A DNA stretch of 38,896 bases from Planctomycetota bacterium (GTDB lineage: Bacteria; Planctomycetota; Planctomycetia; Pirellulales; UBA1268). Below, piece by piece: positions 22,243-38,668 of this stretch. The notes beneath the pieces are model-generated. The model saw only the letters and a list, made by a program, of their open reading frames with translations, was not told where the DNA came from and did no database searches. The first letter of the stretch is position 1, and every line of letters begins with the position of its first letter. Made by a program: the position numbers and the translations under genes. The stretch covers positions 1 to 38,896 of the forward strand of contig VGZO01000007.1 in the NCBI GenBank assembly GCA_016872555.1, in the 5' to 3' direction.

Positions 22243-22668
22243 ATGGCGAAGCAGGTGGTCGGTCAGGCGAAATTCCAGATCCCCGGCGGGCAGGCGACTC
22301 CGGCACCGCCGGTCGGCACCTCGCTGGGCCGGTACGGCATCAACCTCGGGCAGTTCGTCCAGCAATTCAACGACCGGACCCGCGAAGCCGCCGGCATGGC
22401 GATCCCCGTCGTCGTCACCGTGTACAACGACCGATCCTTCGAGTTCTACACCAAGAGCCCTCCGGCAGCCGCGCTGCTCAAGAAGGCGGCGGGCCTGGCG
22501 AAGGGATCGGGCGTGCCCAACAAGGACAAGGTCGGCAAGGTCACTCGCGCCCAGATCGACGAAATCGTGCGCCTCAAGACCAACGATCTCAATTCGCGCG
22601 ACGGCAATCATGCCCGTCGCATGATCGAGGGCACCGCCCGCAGCATGGGGATCACCGTCGAGGGTTGA
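22243..22668 (+). CDS. rplK: 50S ribosomal protein L11
   Basis: L11 forms the GTPase-associated centre with 23S rRNA helices 43/44. The 141-aa protein has the standard length. The N-terminal domain contains [10 protein letters not shown] and [16 protein letters not shown], and the C-terminal rRNA-binding domain ends with [12 protein letters not shown]. The 146-bp gap before it contains GGGG-CCCGATGGT-CCCC (22116-22132), a stem with an internal GATG that could imitate an L1-binding site, the usual autoregulator of rplK-rplA; this is speculative. Confidence 0.98.
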   Translation: MAKQVVGQAKFQIPGGQATPAPPVGTSLGRYGINLGQFVQQFNDRTREAAGMAIPVVVTVYNDRSFEFYTKSPPAAALLKKAAGLAKGSGVPNKDKVGKVTRAQIDEIVRLKTNDLNSRDGNHARRMIEGTARSMGITVEG

Positions 22669-22743
22669 TCCTTCCCGGCCCGTCACGTCCGTCCGTCTCG
22701 TACCTTTCACCCCATCCGCCGATTCCGTCCGAGGACCCCAGCC

Positions 22744-23424
22744 GTGCCCCTGTCGAAGCGAATGCGGGCCATGCTCGCGAAGAAACCCCAGGCCGAAACC
22801 GCACTGCCGATTCCCGAAGCGGTCGCGGTGCTGAAGAGCTTTCCGCCCACGAAGTTCGACCAGACCGTCGAGATCCACATGCGTCTCGGGATCGACCCGA
22901 AGCAGGCCGACCAGATCATCCGCGGATCGCTGGTGCTGCCTCACGGCATCGGCAAGTCGAAACGCGTGGTCGTATTCGCCAAGGGTGGACTTGCCGACGA
23001 TGCCCGCGCCGCAGGGGCGGAGGAGGTCGGTGCCGACGACCTCGCCAAGAAGATCAAGGAAGGATGGACCGACTTCGACGTCTGCATCGCAGCCCCCGAC
23101 ATGATGGGCTTGGTCGGGCCGCTCGGTAAGGTGCTCGGCCCGCGGGGGCTGATGCCCAGCCCGCGTGCCGGCACCGTCACCGCCGACATCTCGAAAACGG
23201 TGAAGGAGTACAAGGCGGGCAAGGTCGAGTTCCGCAACGACCCGACCGGGATCGTCCACGCCGTCGTCGGCAAGGCGAGCTTCGATTCGTCCAAGCTGGC
23301 CGACAACATCCGCGCCTTCATCGACTTCGTCCTGGCGATGCAGCCGGCCAGTGTCCGCGGCCAATTCGTCAAGAGCATCTCGATCTGTGCCACCATGACC
23401 CCCGGGGTGATGGTCGCCGCCTGA
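22744..23424 (+). CDS. rplA: 50S ribosomal protein L1
   Basis: L1 forms the mobile stalk at the ribosomal E site and often represses its own operon. The 226-aa protein has the expected blocks [30 protein letters not shown] and G-T-V-T-A-D-I. It starts with GTG 22744 (P-L-S-K-R-M-R), with GAGGA 8 bases upstream. The C-terminus ends M-T-P-G-V-M-V-A-A, normal for the family. It follows rplK by 75 bp in the usual order. Confidence 0.98.
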   Translation: MPLSKRMRAMLAKKPQAETALPIPEAVAVLKSFPPTKFDQTVEIHMRLGIDPKQADQIIRGSLVLPHGIGKSKRVVVFAKGGLADDARAAGAEEVGADDLAKKIKEGWTDFDVCIAAPDMMGLVGPLGKVLGPRGLMPSPRAGTVTADISKTVKEYKAGKVEFRNDPTGIVHAVVGKASFDSSKLADNIRAFIDFVLAMQPASVRGQFVKSISICATMTPGVMVAA

Positions 23425-23450
23425 TGCTCGCCGTCCGGTCGCTGCGGGTG

Positions 23451-23504
23451 GGCGCCAGTCGGCTTCCCCGCGATCACCGTCCTACCGACTCGCAATTTCG
23501 CGCC
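23451..23504 (+). promoter_or_regulatory. Candidate L10-type autoregulatory leader of rplJ
   Basis: Two nested helices can be drawn 36-89 bases before rplJ: GGCGC (23451-23455) with GCGCC (23500-23504), and AGTCGG (23457-23462) with CCGACT (23485-23490). They are separated by a strongly asymmetric bulge: C on the 5' side and CGCAATTTC on the 3' side. Bacterial rplJ leaders that bind the L10-L12 complex have a comparable bulged or kinked stem at this place. No conservation data are available, so this is a structural guess. Confidence 0.35.
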
Positions 23505-23539
23505 AGCCTTCCCGGCACTGACTCCCTGGGTGAGTTCTC

Positions 23540-24082
23540 ATGAGCAAGCTCGTCAAGAAGATGTTGATCGACGACCTGAAGCACCGCCTTCGGGATGTGA
23601 ACGAATTGGTCGTCGTGAGCCTTGGCAAACTCGACGCACAGAAAACGACCACCCTGCGGCAGACGTTGAGGAAGAAGCGGATTCACCTTCAGTTGGTCAA
23701 AAACAGCCTCGCGCGGCGCGCGACGTCGGGCACCGTGCTTGCCCCGGCGTTTGAACAGACCGAGGGGATGCTGGCCATCGCGTGGGGTGGCGAGGATGTG
23801 GTCGATCTGGCGAAGGAACTCGACCGGGTATCGGGCGTCGCCGACTACCAGGGGTTCGAGCTTCGCGGAGGAGCGCTCGATGGCGTTAGACTCGGGGCAG
23901 CCGACATCAAGACGGTTGCCAAGTGGCCGAGCCGCGCCGAACAACTCTCGATCCTCTCCGGACAGATCTCCTCTCTGGGAGGCCTGCTGGCCGGGCAGGT
24001 CGTCTCGGCGGGGGGGCTCCTTGCCGGACAGATCAAATCGCGGATGGAGGACTTGGAGAAGGCGCCGGCTGCGGGCGAATGA
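23540..24082 (+). CDS. rplJ: 50S ribosomal protein L10
   Basis: L10 anchors L7/L12 dimers to the ribosomal stalk. The 180-aa protein has the typical N-terminal half (M-S-K-L-V-K-K-M-L-I-D-D-L, then R-K-K-R-I-H-L-Q-L-V-K-N-S-L-A-R-R). The C-terminal helix that binds L12 dimers contains two near-identical pieces, G-G-L-L-A-G-Q-V and G-G-L-L-A-G-Q-I, which may give repeated L12-binding segments. The start ATG 23540 has only GGGTGAG nearby. It is followed by an unusually long 303-bp gap before rplL. Confidence 0.97.
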   Translation: MSKLVKKMLIDDLKHRLRDVNELVVVSLGKLDAQKTTTLRQTLRKKRIHLQLVKNSLARRATSGTVLAPAFEQTEGMLAIAWGGEDVVDLAKELDRVSGVADYQGFELRGGALDGVRLGAADIKTVAKWPSRAEQLSILSGQISSLGGLLAGQVVSAGGLLAGQIKSRMEDLEKAPAAGE

Positions 24083-24385
24083 AATCCAGGGTATCGCCGA
24101 GCCGGGCTCAAGAGCACGAACCAAAACCACTCTACAGAGGGGCTTCCTTTCGAATCCAAGCGAGGTACGATTTAGGGTTTCCCGCGTCGGGCTCTCGCGG
24201 ACGCCAGGGTGAACCCCGGTCCCGCTTCACGGCTCTGGGCGGGAGACCGAACAGTAGCGTCAAGCGAGCCATACTGACCACGGCCGGGGCCGACGAGTGG
24301 CCGCCGGCCTCGACCAATCACGTGTAACCACCACCGTCGCCGGAGCCCTCCTCCGCGACTTTTCGTAGGGAAAGGATCGCCGGGT
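24083..24385 (+). other. 303-bp rplJ-rplL intergenic region
   Basis: No gene is visible. A short hairpin GTGAA/TTCAC (near 24210-24232) and AT-leaning patches such as TACGAT (24166-24171) and CATACT are present, but no promoter with a good -35 hexamer. In E. coli the same gap is 67 bp. L12 is needed in several-fold excess over L10, so a promoter, a processing site or a stabilising structure here would make sense. Confidence 0.5.
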
Positions 24386-24814
24386 ATGTCGACCGCTGAA
24401 GCAACGCGTGAGTTCTCCAAGGAAACCAAGGAGCTCGGTGACCGGATCGTCGCTCTCACGCTGAAGGCCGCGAAGGAACTGTCCGACTACCTCGACGAGG
24501 TCCACGGGATCAAGCCCGCCGCGGGCGGCGCGGTCATGATGGCGGCACCGGGGGCCGGTGGTGCGGGCGGGGCCGGCGCTGCGGAGGCCGCCGCCGAGAA
24601 GACCGAGTTCGACGTCATCCTCGAGAGCTTCCCTGCCGACGGCAAGATCGGCGTGATCAAGGTGGTTCGGGCCGCGACCGGCTTGGGACTCAAGGAAGCC
24701 AAGGATCTCGTCGAGGGAGCCCCCGCAAAGGTCAAGGAAGGCATTTCCAAGGCCGACGCTGAGAAGCTGAAGAAGGAACTGGAGGAGGCGAAAGCCAAGG
24801 TTGCGATCAAGTGA
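24386..24814 (+). CDS. rplL: 50S ribosomal protein L7/L12
   Basis: L7/L12 is the flexible stalk protein that recruits translational GTPases. The 142-aa protein is slightly longer than usual (about 120-125) owing to an N-terminal extension ([12 protein letters not shown]). The dimerisation helices are followed by an Ala/Gly hinge (residues about 52-70) and the C-terminal domain E-K-T-E-F-D-V-I-L through [16 protein letters not shown], the factor-binding face. AGGGAAAGGA lies upstream of ATG 24386. It is followed by a hairpin and a long leader before rpoB. Confidence 0.97.
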   Translation: MSTAEATREFSKETKELGDRIVALTLKAAKELSDYLDEVHGIKPAAGGAVMMAAPGAGGAGGAGAAEAAAEKTEFDVILESFPADGKIGVIKVVRAATGLGLKEAKDLVEGAPAKVKEGISKADAEKLKKELEEAKAKVAIK

Positions 24815-24820
24815 CTCGTG

Positions 24821-24840
24821 CCGATCGGTTTTCCGATCGG
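24821..24840 (+). other. Palindromic hairpin after rplL, possible attenuator
   Basis: CCGATCGG-TTTT-CCGATCGG forms a perfect 8-bp stem with a UUUU tetraloop, 6 bases after the rplL stop. No T-run follows. In E. coli an attenuator and an RNase III site lie between rplL and rpoB and set the ribosomal-protein to polymerase ratio; this hairpin is in the equivalent position. A role as processing site or partial terminator is inferred. Confidence 0.5.
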
Positions 24841-24895
24841 GCGACGAACCGGAGCGATTGTCCGTTTGGCTTTGCGACTCGCTGAAAGTTCAATT

Positions 24896-24924
24896 TTGGA
24901 CGCACGACTGCCTTACGGTATCAT
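24896..24924 (+). promoter_or_regulatory. Candidate sigma70 promoter for rpoBC
   Basis: TTGGAC (24896-24901), a 17-bp spacer, and TATCAT (24919-24924) lie in an AT-rich patch of the rplL-rpoB gap. The -10 matches five of six consensus bases and the spacing is ideal. Transcription would begin near 24931, giving a leader of about 320 nt before the rpoB start. A separate rpoB promoter after rplL is known in several bacteria. Confidence 0.5.
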
Positions 24925-25249
24925 TTTTGCTGCCGTCGGCTCCGTGTTTCCTGTCAGCCCCCCCGTTTCGTCCCTTCCGGCCGAACCGGCACGTTCGACC
25001 ACCTTCCCACCGCGAGAGCTCGGCTGCGGTCCAGCTGGCTTCGTGAACGGTTCGGTGACCGTCCGTTGCAGGCCTCGGTTGCTCCACTGTTCACCGTCCG
25101 GTTTCTCTCCGGGATCGCCAAAAGTTCCCCTCGGTCGCCCGCATGCTGGGCTTCCGTGGCGTACCCCTGGCGCATCCGGGAACCGTCGCCGACGGTGGCA
25201 TGCTGGTTGGTGAATCCTTCCCCGTCCGTCCCCCGGGAGTGATCCGCTC
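24925..25249 (+). other. Untranslated leader upstream of rpoB
   Basis: No gene is visible in this 325-bp stretch. It holds a perfect hairpin ACCGTC-GCC-GACGGT at 25182-25196, a weaker one ACGGT/ACCGT near 25049-25064, and GCATGCTGG twice (25141-25149, 25198-25206). None matches a regulatory RNA that I recognise. Confidence 0.4.
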
Positions 25250-29002
<3,753 letters not shown>

Positions 29003-29074
29003 CGTCGTCCCGATCACAGCCCCGCTGCCGCACCCGGTCAGCGGCGGACACCGTCGTCCCGAAGGAGAAGTCTC

Positions 29075-33377
<4,303 letters not shown>

Positions 33378-33382
<5 letters not shown>

Positions 33383-33393
33383 CCACGGTCACC
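33378..33393 (+). other. Palindrome over the rpoC stop codon
   Basis: GGTGACC-AC-GGTCACC is a 7-bp inverted repeat whose first half contains the rpoC TGA (33380-33382). There is no T-run behind it, so it is not a standard terminator; polymerase may read on into the next gene 163 bp downstream. Confidence 0.35.
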
Positions 33394-33555
33394 AGCCCGG
33401 GCGAGTGCGGTGGCATCATGCCGGTCGTGACGGGTGGCACGATCGTCGCGAACGTGTCGGGTAGCCTGTTCGGGCGGCACCGTTTTCGTGACCGTCCCCG
33501 TGGCGGTTCGATGTTTCCGAAGGTAGTGTTGGCCTGCCTTCAGGAGCATCTCCTT

Positions 33556-34512
33556 ATGCGTCGGATCCACACCGGCCGCCTCTCAGCGGGTTGCCAGCGC
33601 GACCGAAGATCACACGGCGTGGACGGCACCCCACCGCTCGCGACGATCGTGGCCAGCCGTGTTCTGTTCGGCGTCCTCGTCGCGGCGACCACTTGGCCCT
33701 CGATCGGTGTGGCCCAGTCGGCCCCCTACAACCCGTATGCCGATTCCCAGGATTCGAAGCCTCCGGTGGCGGCCGACGGCACCCTCCACTGGGGAACCTT
33801 CTACAAGTCGGCGGAGTTGCAGCAGGCTTACCAGCGTTTGTGGAATCTGGGGGCCTGCCGGGGGACCAACAAGGCGATCACGGTACCCGTCGAGAACAAC
33901 CGCCTTGCCGTCGACGGTCTTCCCGAGACGACGCTGACCGGGGTCGTGCGCGGGGTCCAGGGCCGGATCGGTGGCGGCATGATCGCCTTCGTCGATCCGA
34001 CCGTCGAAGATCCCAGCCTCGCCGTGCGCGTCGCCGTCCTGCACCCGGCCGGTGTCTCCCGGCTGTCGATCCGCGGTGACGCCGACGCCACCGTGCTCCG
34101 CACCGGCCTGACGGTCCGGTGCCGTGCCACGGTCGATCGGCAGGGCAAGGCGATCGGCCCCGTCGAGACCGTCGACATCGTCACCCCACCGGTCGGATTC
34201 CGTTCCGATGCGATCCGTCCCGACACGCCGGGGACGATCATCGGCACCGTGACCCGCATCACCGCCGATAGCGTCATCCTCCGCGTCGACGCCGGGTCGA
34301 TCCGGCGCGTCGTGATTCCCCTCACCGCCGGCCTGCGGATCTCCGTCGATTGCGCGGAACTGGACTTGGCGTCGGCCGGGGACACTGTGGAGATCAAGGG
34401 CCGACTGTGGACCGGCACCGGGTGCCTGGCCGGTGGCACCGTGTTCGCGTCGGACGTGACCATCGTCAAGCCCGAGCGGCTGGGAACGGTGGGTGTGGCA
34501 CGGTCGCCATGA
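33556..34512 (+). CDS. Exported protein of unknown function with two beta-rich domains
   Basis: I do not recognise a named family. The 318-aa protein starts at ATG 33556 (AGGAG 9 bases upstream). It has a long basic N-region (residues 1-30), a hydrophobic core V-L-F-G-V-L-V-A-A-T-T-W and a likely cleavage site near G-V-A-Q-S. The mature part opens with P-Y-N-P-Y-A-D-S-Q, then H-W-G-T-F-Y-K-S-A-E-L-Q-Q-A-Y. Two related segments follow: T-L-T-G-V-V-R-G-V-Q-G-R-I (about 130-215) and T-I-I-G-T-V-T-R-I-T-A-D-S-V (about 225-305). Both look like small beta-barrels of OB type, an impression from strand pattern only. The two Cys in the last third may form a disulfide. In many bacteria rpsL follows rpoC; here it does not. 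The gene may be read from the rpoBC message. Confidence 0.8.
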   Translation: MRRIHTGRLSAGCQRDRRSHGVDGTPPLATIVASRVLFGVLVAATTWPSIGVAQSAPYNPYADSQDSKPPVAADGTLHWGTFYKSAELQQAYQRLWNLGACRGTNKAITVPVENNRLAVDGLPETTLTGVVRGVQGRIGGGMIAFVDPTVEDPSLAVRVAVLHPAGVSRLSIRGDADATVLRTGLTVRCRATVDRQGKAIGPVETVDIVTPPVGFRSDAIRPDTPGTIIGTVTRITADSVILRVDAGSIRRVVIPLTAGLRISVDCAELDLASAGDTVEIKGRLWTGTGCLAGGTVFASDVTIVKPERLGTVGVARSP

Positions 34513-34632
34513 GCCTGCCTCGACGATCATTCCAACCGCTGGCGTGAGGCCTGACCGGTCCGGTAGATTCCTCGGTGGAAGCTGGAGTCGCACTGCCGTG
34601 CGGCGCGATGCCGTCCGACCCGGGATCGGATC

Positions 34633-35550
34633 ATGGTGGGGACCGAACTGGGGTCACCGTCTCGCTCCCGCTGGAGACGATTCCCGGGGGGGGCCCGCCG
34701 GATCCTCGAGCAGGGGCTACGGTCGATCGCCGAGCTGCGCGCCGACATCGAGCGTGGTCGCACTGATCCCGACCGAATCCACGACCTGCGGGTGGCTGCA
34801 CGCCGGTCGCTCGCCCACATGAGCCTTCTCCGCGACGTGCTTCCGGGTCGTCCGCGCCGGTGGTTCAAGAAGCGACTGCGTATTCTCCACCGTGTCGCCG
34901 CCCGGGTGCGCGATTTCGACAGCGTCGCTGCCCGGATCGGCAGGGATCCAAGCTTGGCCGGCTCCCGGTGCGGCCGTCGCCTCCTGGCGATCCTCGTCGC
35001 GTCGCGCCGTGCCGCCGAGCTCCCGCTGCGTCGGTTGGCGGTGCTGACCGGAGCCGGCGGATGGGAGGAGCGCGTCGGCCGGCTGTGCGCGTCCCTCGGC
35101 CACATCGACGTGCAGCGCCACTGGCAGCACCGCGTCCGGGGACGGCTCGAGAGGGTGATCGACCGTTTTCGCCGGGCCGGGCGGCGACGGTGCCGCGGCG
35201 AAGCCGAGATCCATGGCTTACGGATCGCAGGCAAGAAGCTCCGCTATCACCTCGACGCCTTCGCCACCTTCCTGACGAACCAGGCTGTCAACGCGAGTCG
35301 AGACTCCCTTCACGAACTCCAGGATCGGCTCGGGGCGTGTACCGACCGTGCCGCGTCTGCCCGTACGATGCGGCACCTGCAGCGCGCGGCATCCGCCAGG
35401 CGCGAGCGTCGCGGGTGGCGGCAGTGCCGCCGCGCCGAACAGGCGGCGGCACGGCGTGCGCGACGAGCGTTCACCGCCTGGTGGGATCGAGACCGTCGCC
35501 GGATGTTCCGGCGTCATTGCCGCGAGCTCCTCGGAAACACCCTGCCATGA
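34633..35550 (+). CDS. CHAD domain protein
   Basis: CHAD domains are helical, histidine-rich in conserved positions, and bind polyphosphate. The 305-aa protein has the characteristic repeats H-D-L-R-V-A-A-R-R-S (about 50-59) and H-G-L-R-I-A-G-K-K-L-R-Y (about 196-207), with R-D-F-D-S between and L-H-E-L-Q-D-R-L-G later. The chain is extremely arginine-rich, as expected for polyanion binding. Its stop overlaps the start of the next gene (ATGA), so the two are translationally coupled. The start ATG 34633 lacks a clear ribosome site and could lie further downstream. The role could be polyphosphate granule association; no ppk or ygiF-type CYTH domain is adjacent. Confidence 0.86.
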   Translation: MVGTELGSPSRSRWRRFPGGARRILEQGLRSIAELRADIERGRTDPDRIHDLRVAARRSLAHMSLLRDVLPGRPRRWFKKRLRILHRVAARVRDFDSVAARIGRDPSLAGSRCGRRLLAILVASRRAAELPLRRLAVLTGAGGWEERVGRLCASLGHIDVQRHWQHRVRGRLERVIDRFRRAGRRRCRGEAEIHGLRIAGKKLRYHLDAFATFLTNQAVNASRDSLHELQDRLGACTDRAASARTMRHLQRAASARRERRGWRQCRRAEQAAARRARRAFTAWWDRDRRRMFRRHCRELLGNTLP

Positions 35551-36734
35551 ATGGTCGCAACACGCACACCGTCGAGCGCACGCCCCCTTCGTCACTCATC
35601 GTCGCCATCGGTTTCGGCCTGCTCGCGGCGGTCGCCCTGTGGATGGTCTGCCGCGCCATCGCCCCCCCCACGACGGTACGACCGCCCCTCGCTCGCACGA
35701 CGACGCCACCCGCCGTGGCATCGGCCCCGACGTCGGCGGCATTCGCCGCCACCGCTCCGGCCACGCTGGCGCCCCCCGCGATCGAGACCGATCGGATCGC
35801 CGGGATGGTGTGGATTGCGGGTGGCGAATTCTCGATGGGCTGTGCCGACCCGCGCGGCCTCCCTGACGGGGGGCGCGAGGCAATGGACGACGCGCGGCCG
35901 ATCCATCGGGTCAAGGTCGACGGGTTTTTCATGGATCGGACCGAGGTCACCAACAGCCAATTCGCGGCCTTCACCGCCGCGACGGGCTATGTCACCGTCG
36001 CTGAAAAGCCACCGCGGGCCGAAGACTTTCCCGGAGCCCCGCCAGAGAACCTCGTCGCTGGGTCGATCGTCTTCACGCCCCCGGACGAACCGGTGCCTCT
36101 CGATACCCATTACCGGTGGTGGAACTACGTTCCAGGGGCAGATTGGCGCCATCCGTTCGGCCCGGGCAGCGGCATCGACGGCGAGGAGGACCGGCCTGTC
36201 GTGCACGTCGCCTATGCCGACGCCGAAGCCTACGCCCGGTGGGCGGGCAAGCGCCTGCCGACCGAGGCGGAGTGGGAGTTCGCCGCCCGTGGCGGCCAGA
36301 GCGGCGCGCCGTACCCATGGGGTGATGCCTTCCGCCCCGAGGGACGGTGGATGGCCAATACCTGGCAGGGACGTTTTCCGTACGACAACAGCGCGGCGGA
36401 CGGCTTCGCCGGGATCGCGCCGGTGGGTCGGTTTCCCGCCAACGAGTACGGTCTCCACGACATGTCGGGTAACGTCTGGGAGTGGTGTGCCGACTGGTAC
36501 CGCCCCGACACGTACCGGAACGACGCGGCCCGCGGCACCGTCGTCAACCCGGCCGGTCCCGATGACAGCCACGACCCACAGGAACCGGGCCAGGCCAAGC
36601 GGGTGCTCCGTGGCGGGTCGTTCCTCTGCACCGACCAGTACTGTTCCCGGTACATCGTCGGCACCCGTGGCAAGGCCGAGGTCTCGTCGGGGTGCAATCA
36701 CATCGGTTTTCGCTGCGTTCTTTCACCGCGCTGA
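35547..36734 (+). CDS. Membrane-anchored formylglycine-generating enzyme (SUMF1/FGE family)
   Basis: FGE oxidises a cysteine of sulfatases to formylglycine, activating them. The 395-aa protein has a transmembrane anchor (about 16-38), an Ala/Pro/Thr linker to about 80, then a complete FGE-sulfatase domain. Its blocks are M-V-W-I-A-G-G-E-F-S-M-G, R-L-P-T-E-A-E-W-E-F-A-A-R-G-G, and Y-G-L-H-D-M-S-G-N-V-W-E-W-C. The copper/substrate cysteines are present as C361-T-D-Q-Y-C366-S-R-Y, matching C-x4-C of true FGE rather than the many cysteine-free paralogues. The closing block is N-H-I-G-F-R-C. The active domain would face the periplasm. It is coupled to the CHAD gene by ATGA; no sulfatase is in the window. 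Confidence 0.91.
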   Translation: MNGRNTHTVERTPPSSLIVAIGFGLLAAVALWMVCRAIAPPTTVRPPLARTTTPPAVASAPTSAAFAATAPATLAPPAIETDRIAGMVWIAGGEFSMGCADPRGLPDGGREAMDDARPIHRVKVDGFFMDRTEVTNSQFAAFTAATGYVTVAEKPPRAEDFPGAPPENLVAGSIVFTPPDEPVPLDTHYRWWNYVPGADWRHPFGPGSGIDGEEDRPVVHVAYADAEAYARWAGKRLPTEAEWEFAARGGQSGAPYPWGDAFRPEGRWMANTWQGRFPYDNSAADGFAGIAPVGRFPANEYGLHDMSGNVWEWCADWYRPDTYRNDAARGTVVNPAGPDDSHDPQEPGQAKRVLRGGSFLCTDQYCSRYIVGTRGKAEVSSGCNHIGFRCVLSPR

Positions 36735-36778
36735 ACAACCGGGTTCACCGCCGGTCACGATGCCCGCCCGGTCACTGC

Positions 36779-38530
36779 TCAAGGGCGCCGCATCCGGGCG
36801 CGCAGGTCGCGGAGGGAGAGCGTGTTGACCACGTCGCCGGCCGCGCATCCCGCACGCCTGGCCTGGAGAATCCCGCAGCGGAGATTGTCGAGGCCGGACA
36901 CCGCATGGGCGTCGGTGGACACCACCAACCCGACCCCCGCATCGCGGGCCGCCGCGGCATGACGGTCGTCGAGATCGAGTCGCCACGGATTGGCATTGAT
37001 CTCCAGGAAGGTCCCGGTCCGCGCCGCCGCGGCGATCACGGCCTCGATGTCGACGTCGTAGGCCGGACGGCGATTGATCAACCGCCCCGTGGGATGGCCG
37101 ATGACACTGACCCAGGGATTCTCGATCGCCTCGATGATCCGCGCGGTGATCCGGTCGCGTGATTGCTGCTGGCCGTAGTGGAGGCTCGCGACGACCCAGT
37201 CGGCACGGGCGAGGACGTCATCGGGAAGGTCGAGCCCGCCCTGCTCGAGCATGTCGACCTCGACCCCCTTGAGAATCACCGTGGCGGAAGGGTCGGCATC
37301 GCGCAGCGACGCGTTGAGCACGTCGATCTCCTCCCACTGCGCCAGCAATCGTTCCGGACCGAGCCCCCGGGCCATCGCCACCCGCGGCCCATGGTCGGTG
37401 ATCGCGATGTACTCCAAGCCACGGGCGATCGCTCCCCGCGCCATTTCGACCAGCGTGGCTTCGCCGTCGGACGCCGTGGTGTGCATGTGGAGATCACCGC
37501 GGATGTCCCCGACGGTGACCAGACGCGGAATGCCGAACGACTCCGCCCGCGCGACGGTCCCGGGCCCCTCGCGCAGTTCGGGAGGGATCCACGGCAGGCC
37601 GCACAGCGCGTAGATCGCCGCTTCGTCGTGCGCCGCAGGGCAGCGCCTGTCGGCATCCGTACCGACCGCGTGGATACCATCGGTCGCCAATTCAAAACCG
37701 CGCTGGCGGGCGCGCTCGGAGAGCTCACCCACGTGCTCGGCCGAACCGGTCCGGGTGATCGACGCCGCAGCGAAGGCATCGTCGGCGACGATTGTGAGAC
37801 GGATCTCCACGTCGCGGGGCCCGCGCACGTGCGCCGTCGTGGCGCCACGGTCGACGAGGGTCGTCACCTCCGGCCAGGAAAGGAACCGGTCGAGGATGGC
37901 GGCGGGTGCCTCACCCGATGCGAGGAGGTCGACGTTCCCCACGGTCTCCCGTCCACGCCGAACGCTCCCCACCGCCGCCGTCCGCACGACGTCGGGGCAA
38001 TGCTCGAGCCACGAGCACACCCGGGCTGCGATCGCCTCGGCGTCTCGCCACAGCACTCGCTTCGTGCCCGGATCGAGAGCGAAGGACAGGCTGCGGAGCA
38101 GAGCAGCTTGCGTCTTGTCACCGAATCCTTTGAGGGCAGCGACGCGTCCGTCGCGACAGGCCCGGGCGGTTTCCTCGAGGGACCCGACACCGAGTGCCTC
38201 GACGATCAACCGCGCCTTCTTCGGACCGAGTCCCGGCACGCGAACCAGAGCGACCGCCACGGGCGGGACCCGCGAGCGCAGCTCGTCGAGGAGGGGCAGG
38301 CGACCGGCATCGGCGAGGGTGCCGATCTTGTCCGCCAAGTCGGTGCCGATGCCGGGGAGTCCGGCGAGGGGGTCACGTCCCGAGCGACGTGCCGACGCGA
38401 TCTCCTCACCGAGCCCCAAAACCGTCTCGGCTGCCGCGCGGTACGCGCGGCAGCGGAAAGGGTTGTCTCCGACGTACTCCAGCAGCAGCGCGATCTCTTC
38501 GAGCGCCGCTACGATCGCTTCGTTGGTCAC
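36779..38530 (-). CDS. polX: PolX-type protein: degenerate X-family polymerase core with intact PHP domain
   Basis: The 583-aa protein (from GTG 38530) has an N-terminal 8-kDa-like helical domain, two helix-hairpin-helix motifs (G-L-P-G-I-G-T-D, V-P-G-L-G-P-K-K), a nucleotidyltransferase core and a C-terminal PHP domain. In the core, G-S-V-R-R is normal, but the catalytic D-x-D is N199-V-D201, and the third Asp, equivalent to pol beta D256, is E242 in V-E-I-R-L. Polymerase activity is therefore doubtful. The PHP metal ligands are complete: D-L-H348-M-H350, T-D-H, K-G-V-E-V-D, S-L-H-Y-G, G-H-P-T and T-D-A-H. The enzyme may now be mainly a 3'-5' exonuclease or end-processing phosphatase in DNA repair. 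GTG 38530 matches the family N-terminus; an in-frame ATG at 38596 would add 22 residues. It converges with the FGE gene (44 bp). Confidence 0.92.
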   Translation of the reverse strand: MTNEAIVAALEEIALLLEYVGDNPFRCRAYRAAAETVLGLGEEIASARRSGRDPLAGLPGIGTDLADKIGTLADAGRLPLLDELRSRVPPVAVALVRVPGLGPKKARLIVEALGVGSLEETARACRDGRVAALKGFGDKTQAALLRSLSFALDPGTKRVLWRDAEAIAARVCSWLEHCPDVVRTAAVGSVRRGRETVGNVDLLASGEAPAAILDRFLSWPEVTTLVDRGATTAHVRGPRDVEIRLTIVADDAFAAASITRTGSAEHVGELSERARQRGFELATDGIHAVGTDADRRCPAAHDEAAIYALCGLPWIPPELREGPGTVARAESFGIPRLVTVGDIRGDLHMHTTASDGEATLVEMARGAIARGLEYIAITDHGPRVAMARGLGPERLLAQWEEIDVLNASLRDADPSATVILKGVEVDMLEQGGLDLPDDVLARADWVVASLHYGQQQSRDRITARIIEAIENPWVSVIGHPTGRLINRRPAYDVDIEAVIAAAARTGTFLEINANPWRLDLDDRHAAAARDAGVGLVVSTDAHAVSGLDNLRCGILQARRAGCAAGDVVNTLSLRDLRARMRRP

Positions 38531-38668
38531 GGCTTTGGCAATCTCAGAGGACGCCGCCCCCGGCCTGGCCCGCCGGGAGAGGGCGAGACCATGCATCGGA
38601 CGACGTCGTGGATCACCCGGGGGGACGGCCCCTTCAGCCTACCTGGAACCCTTGCCGGGACCTCCGAA

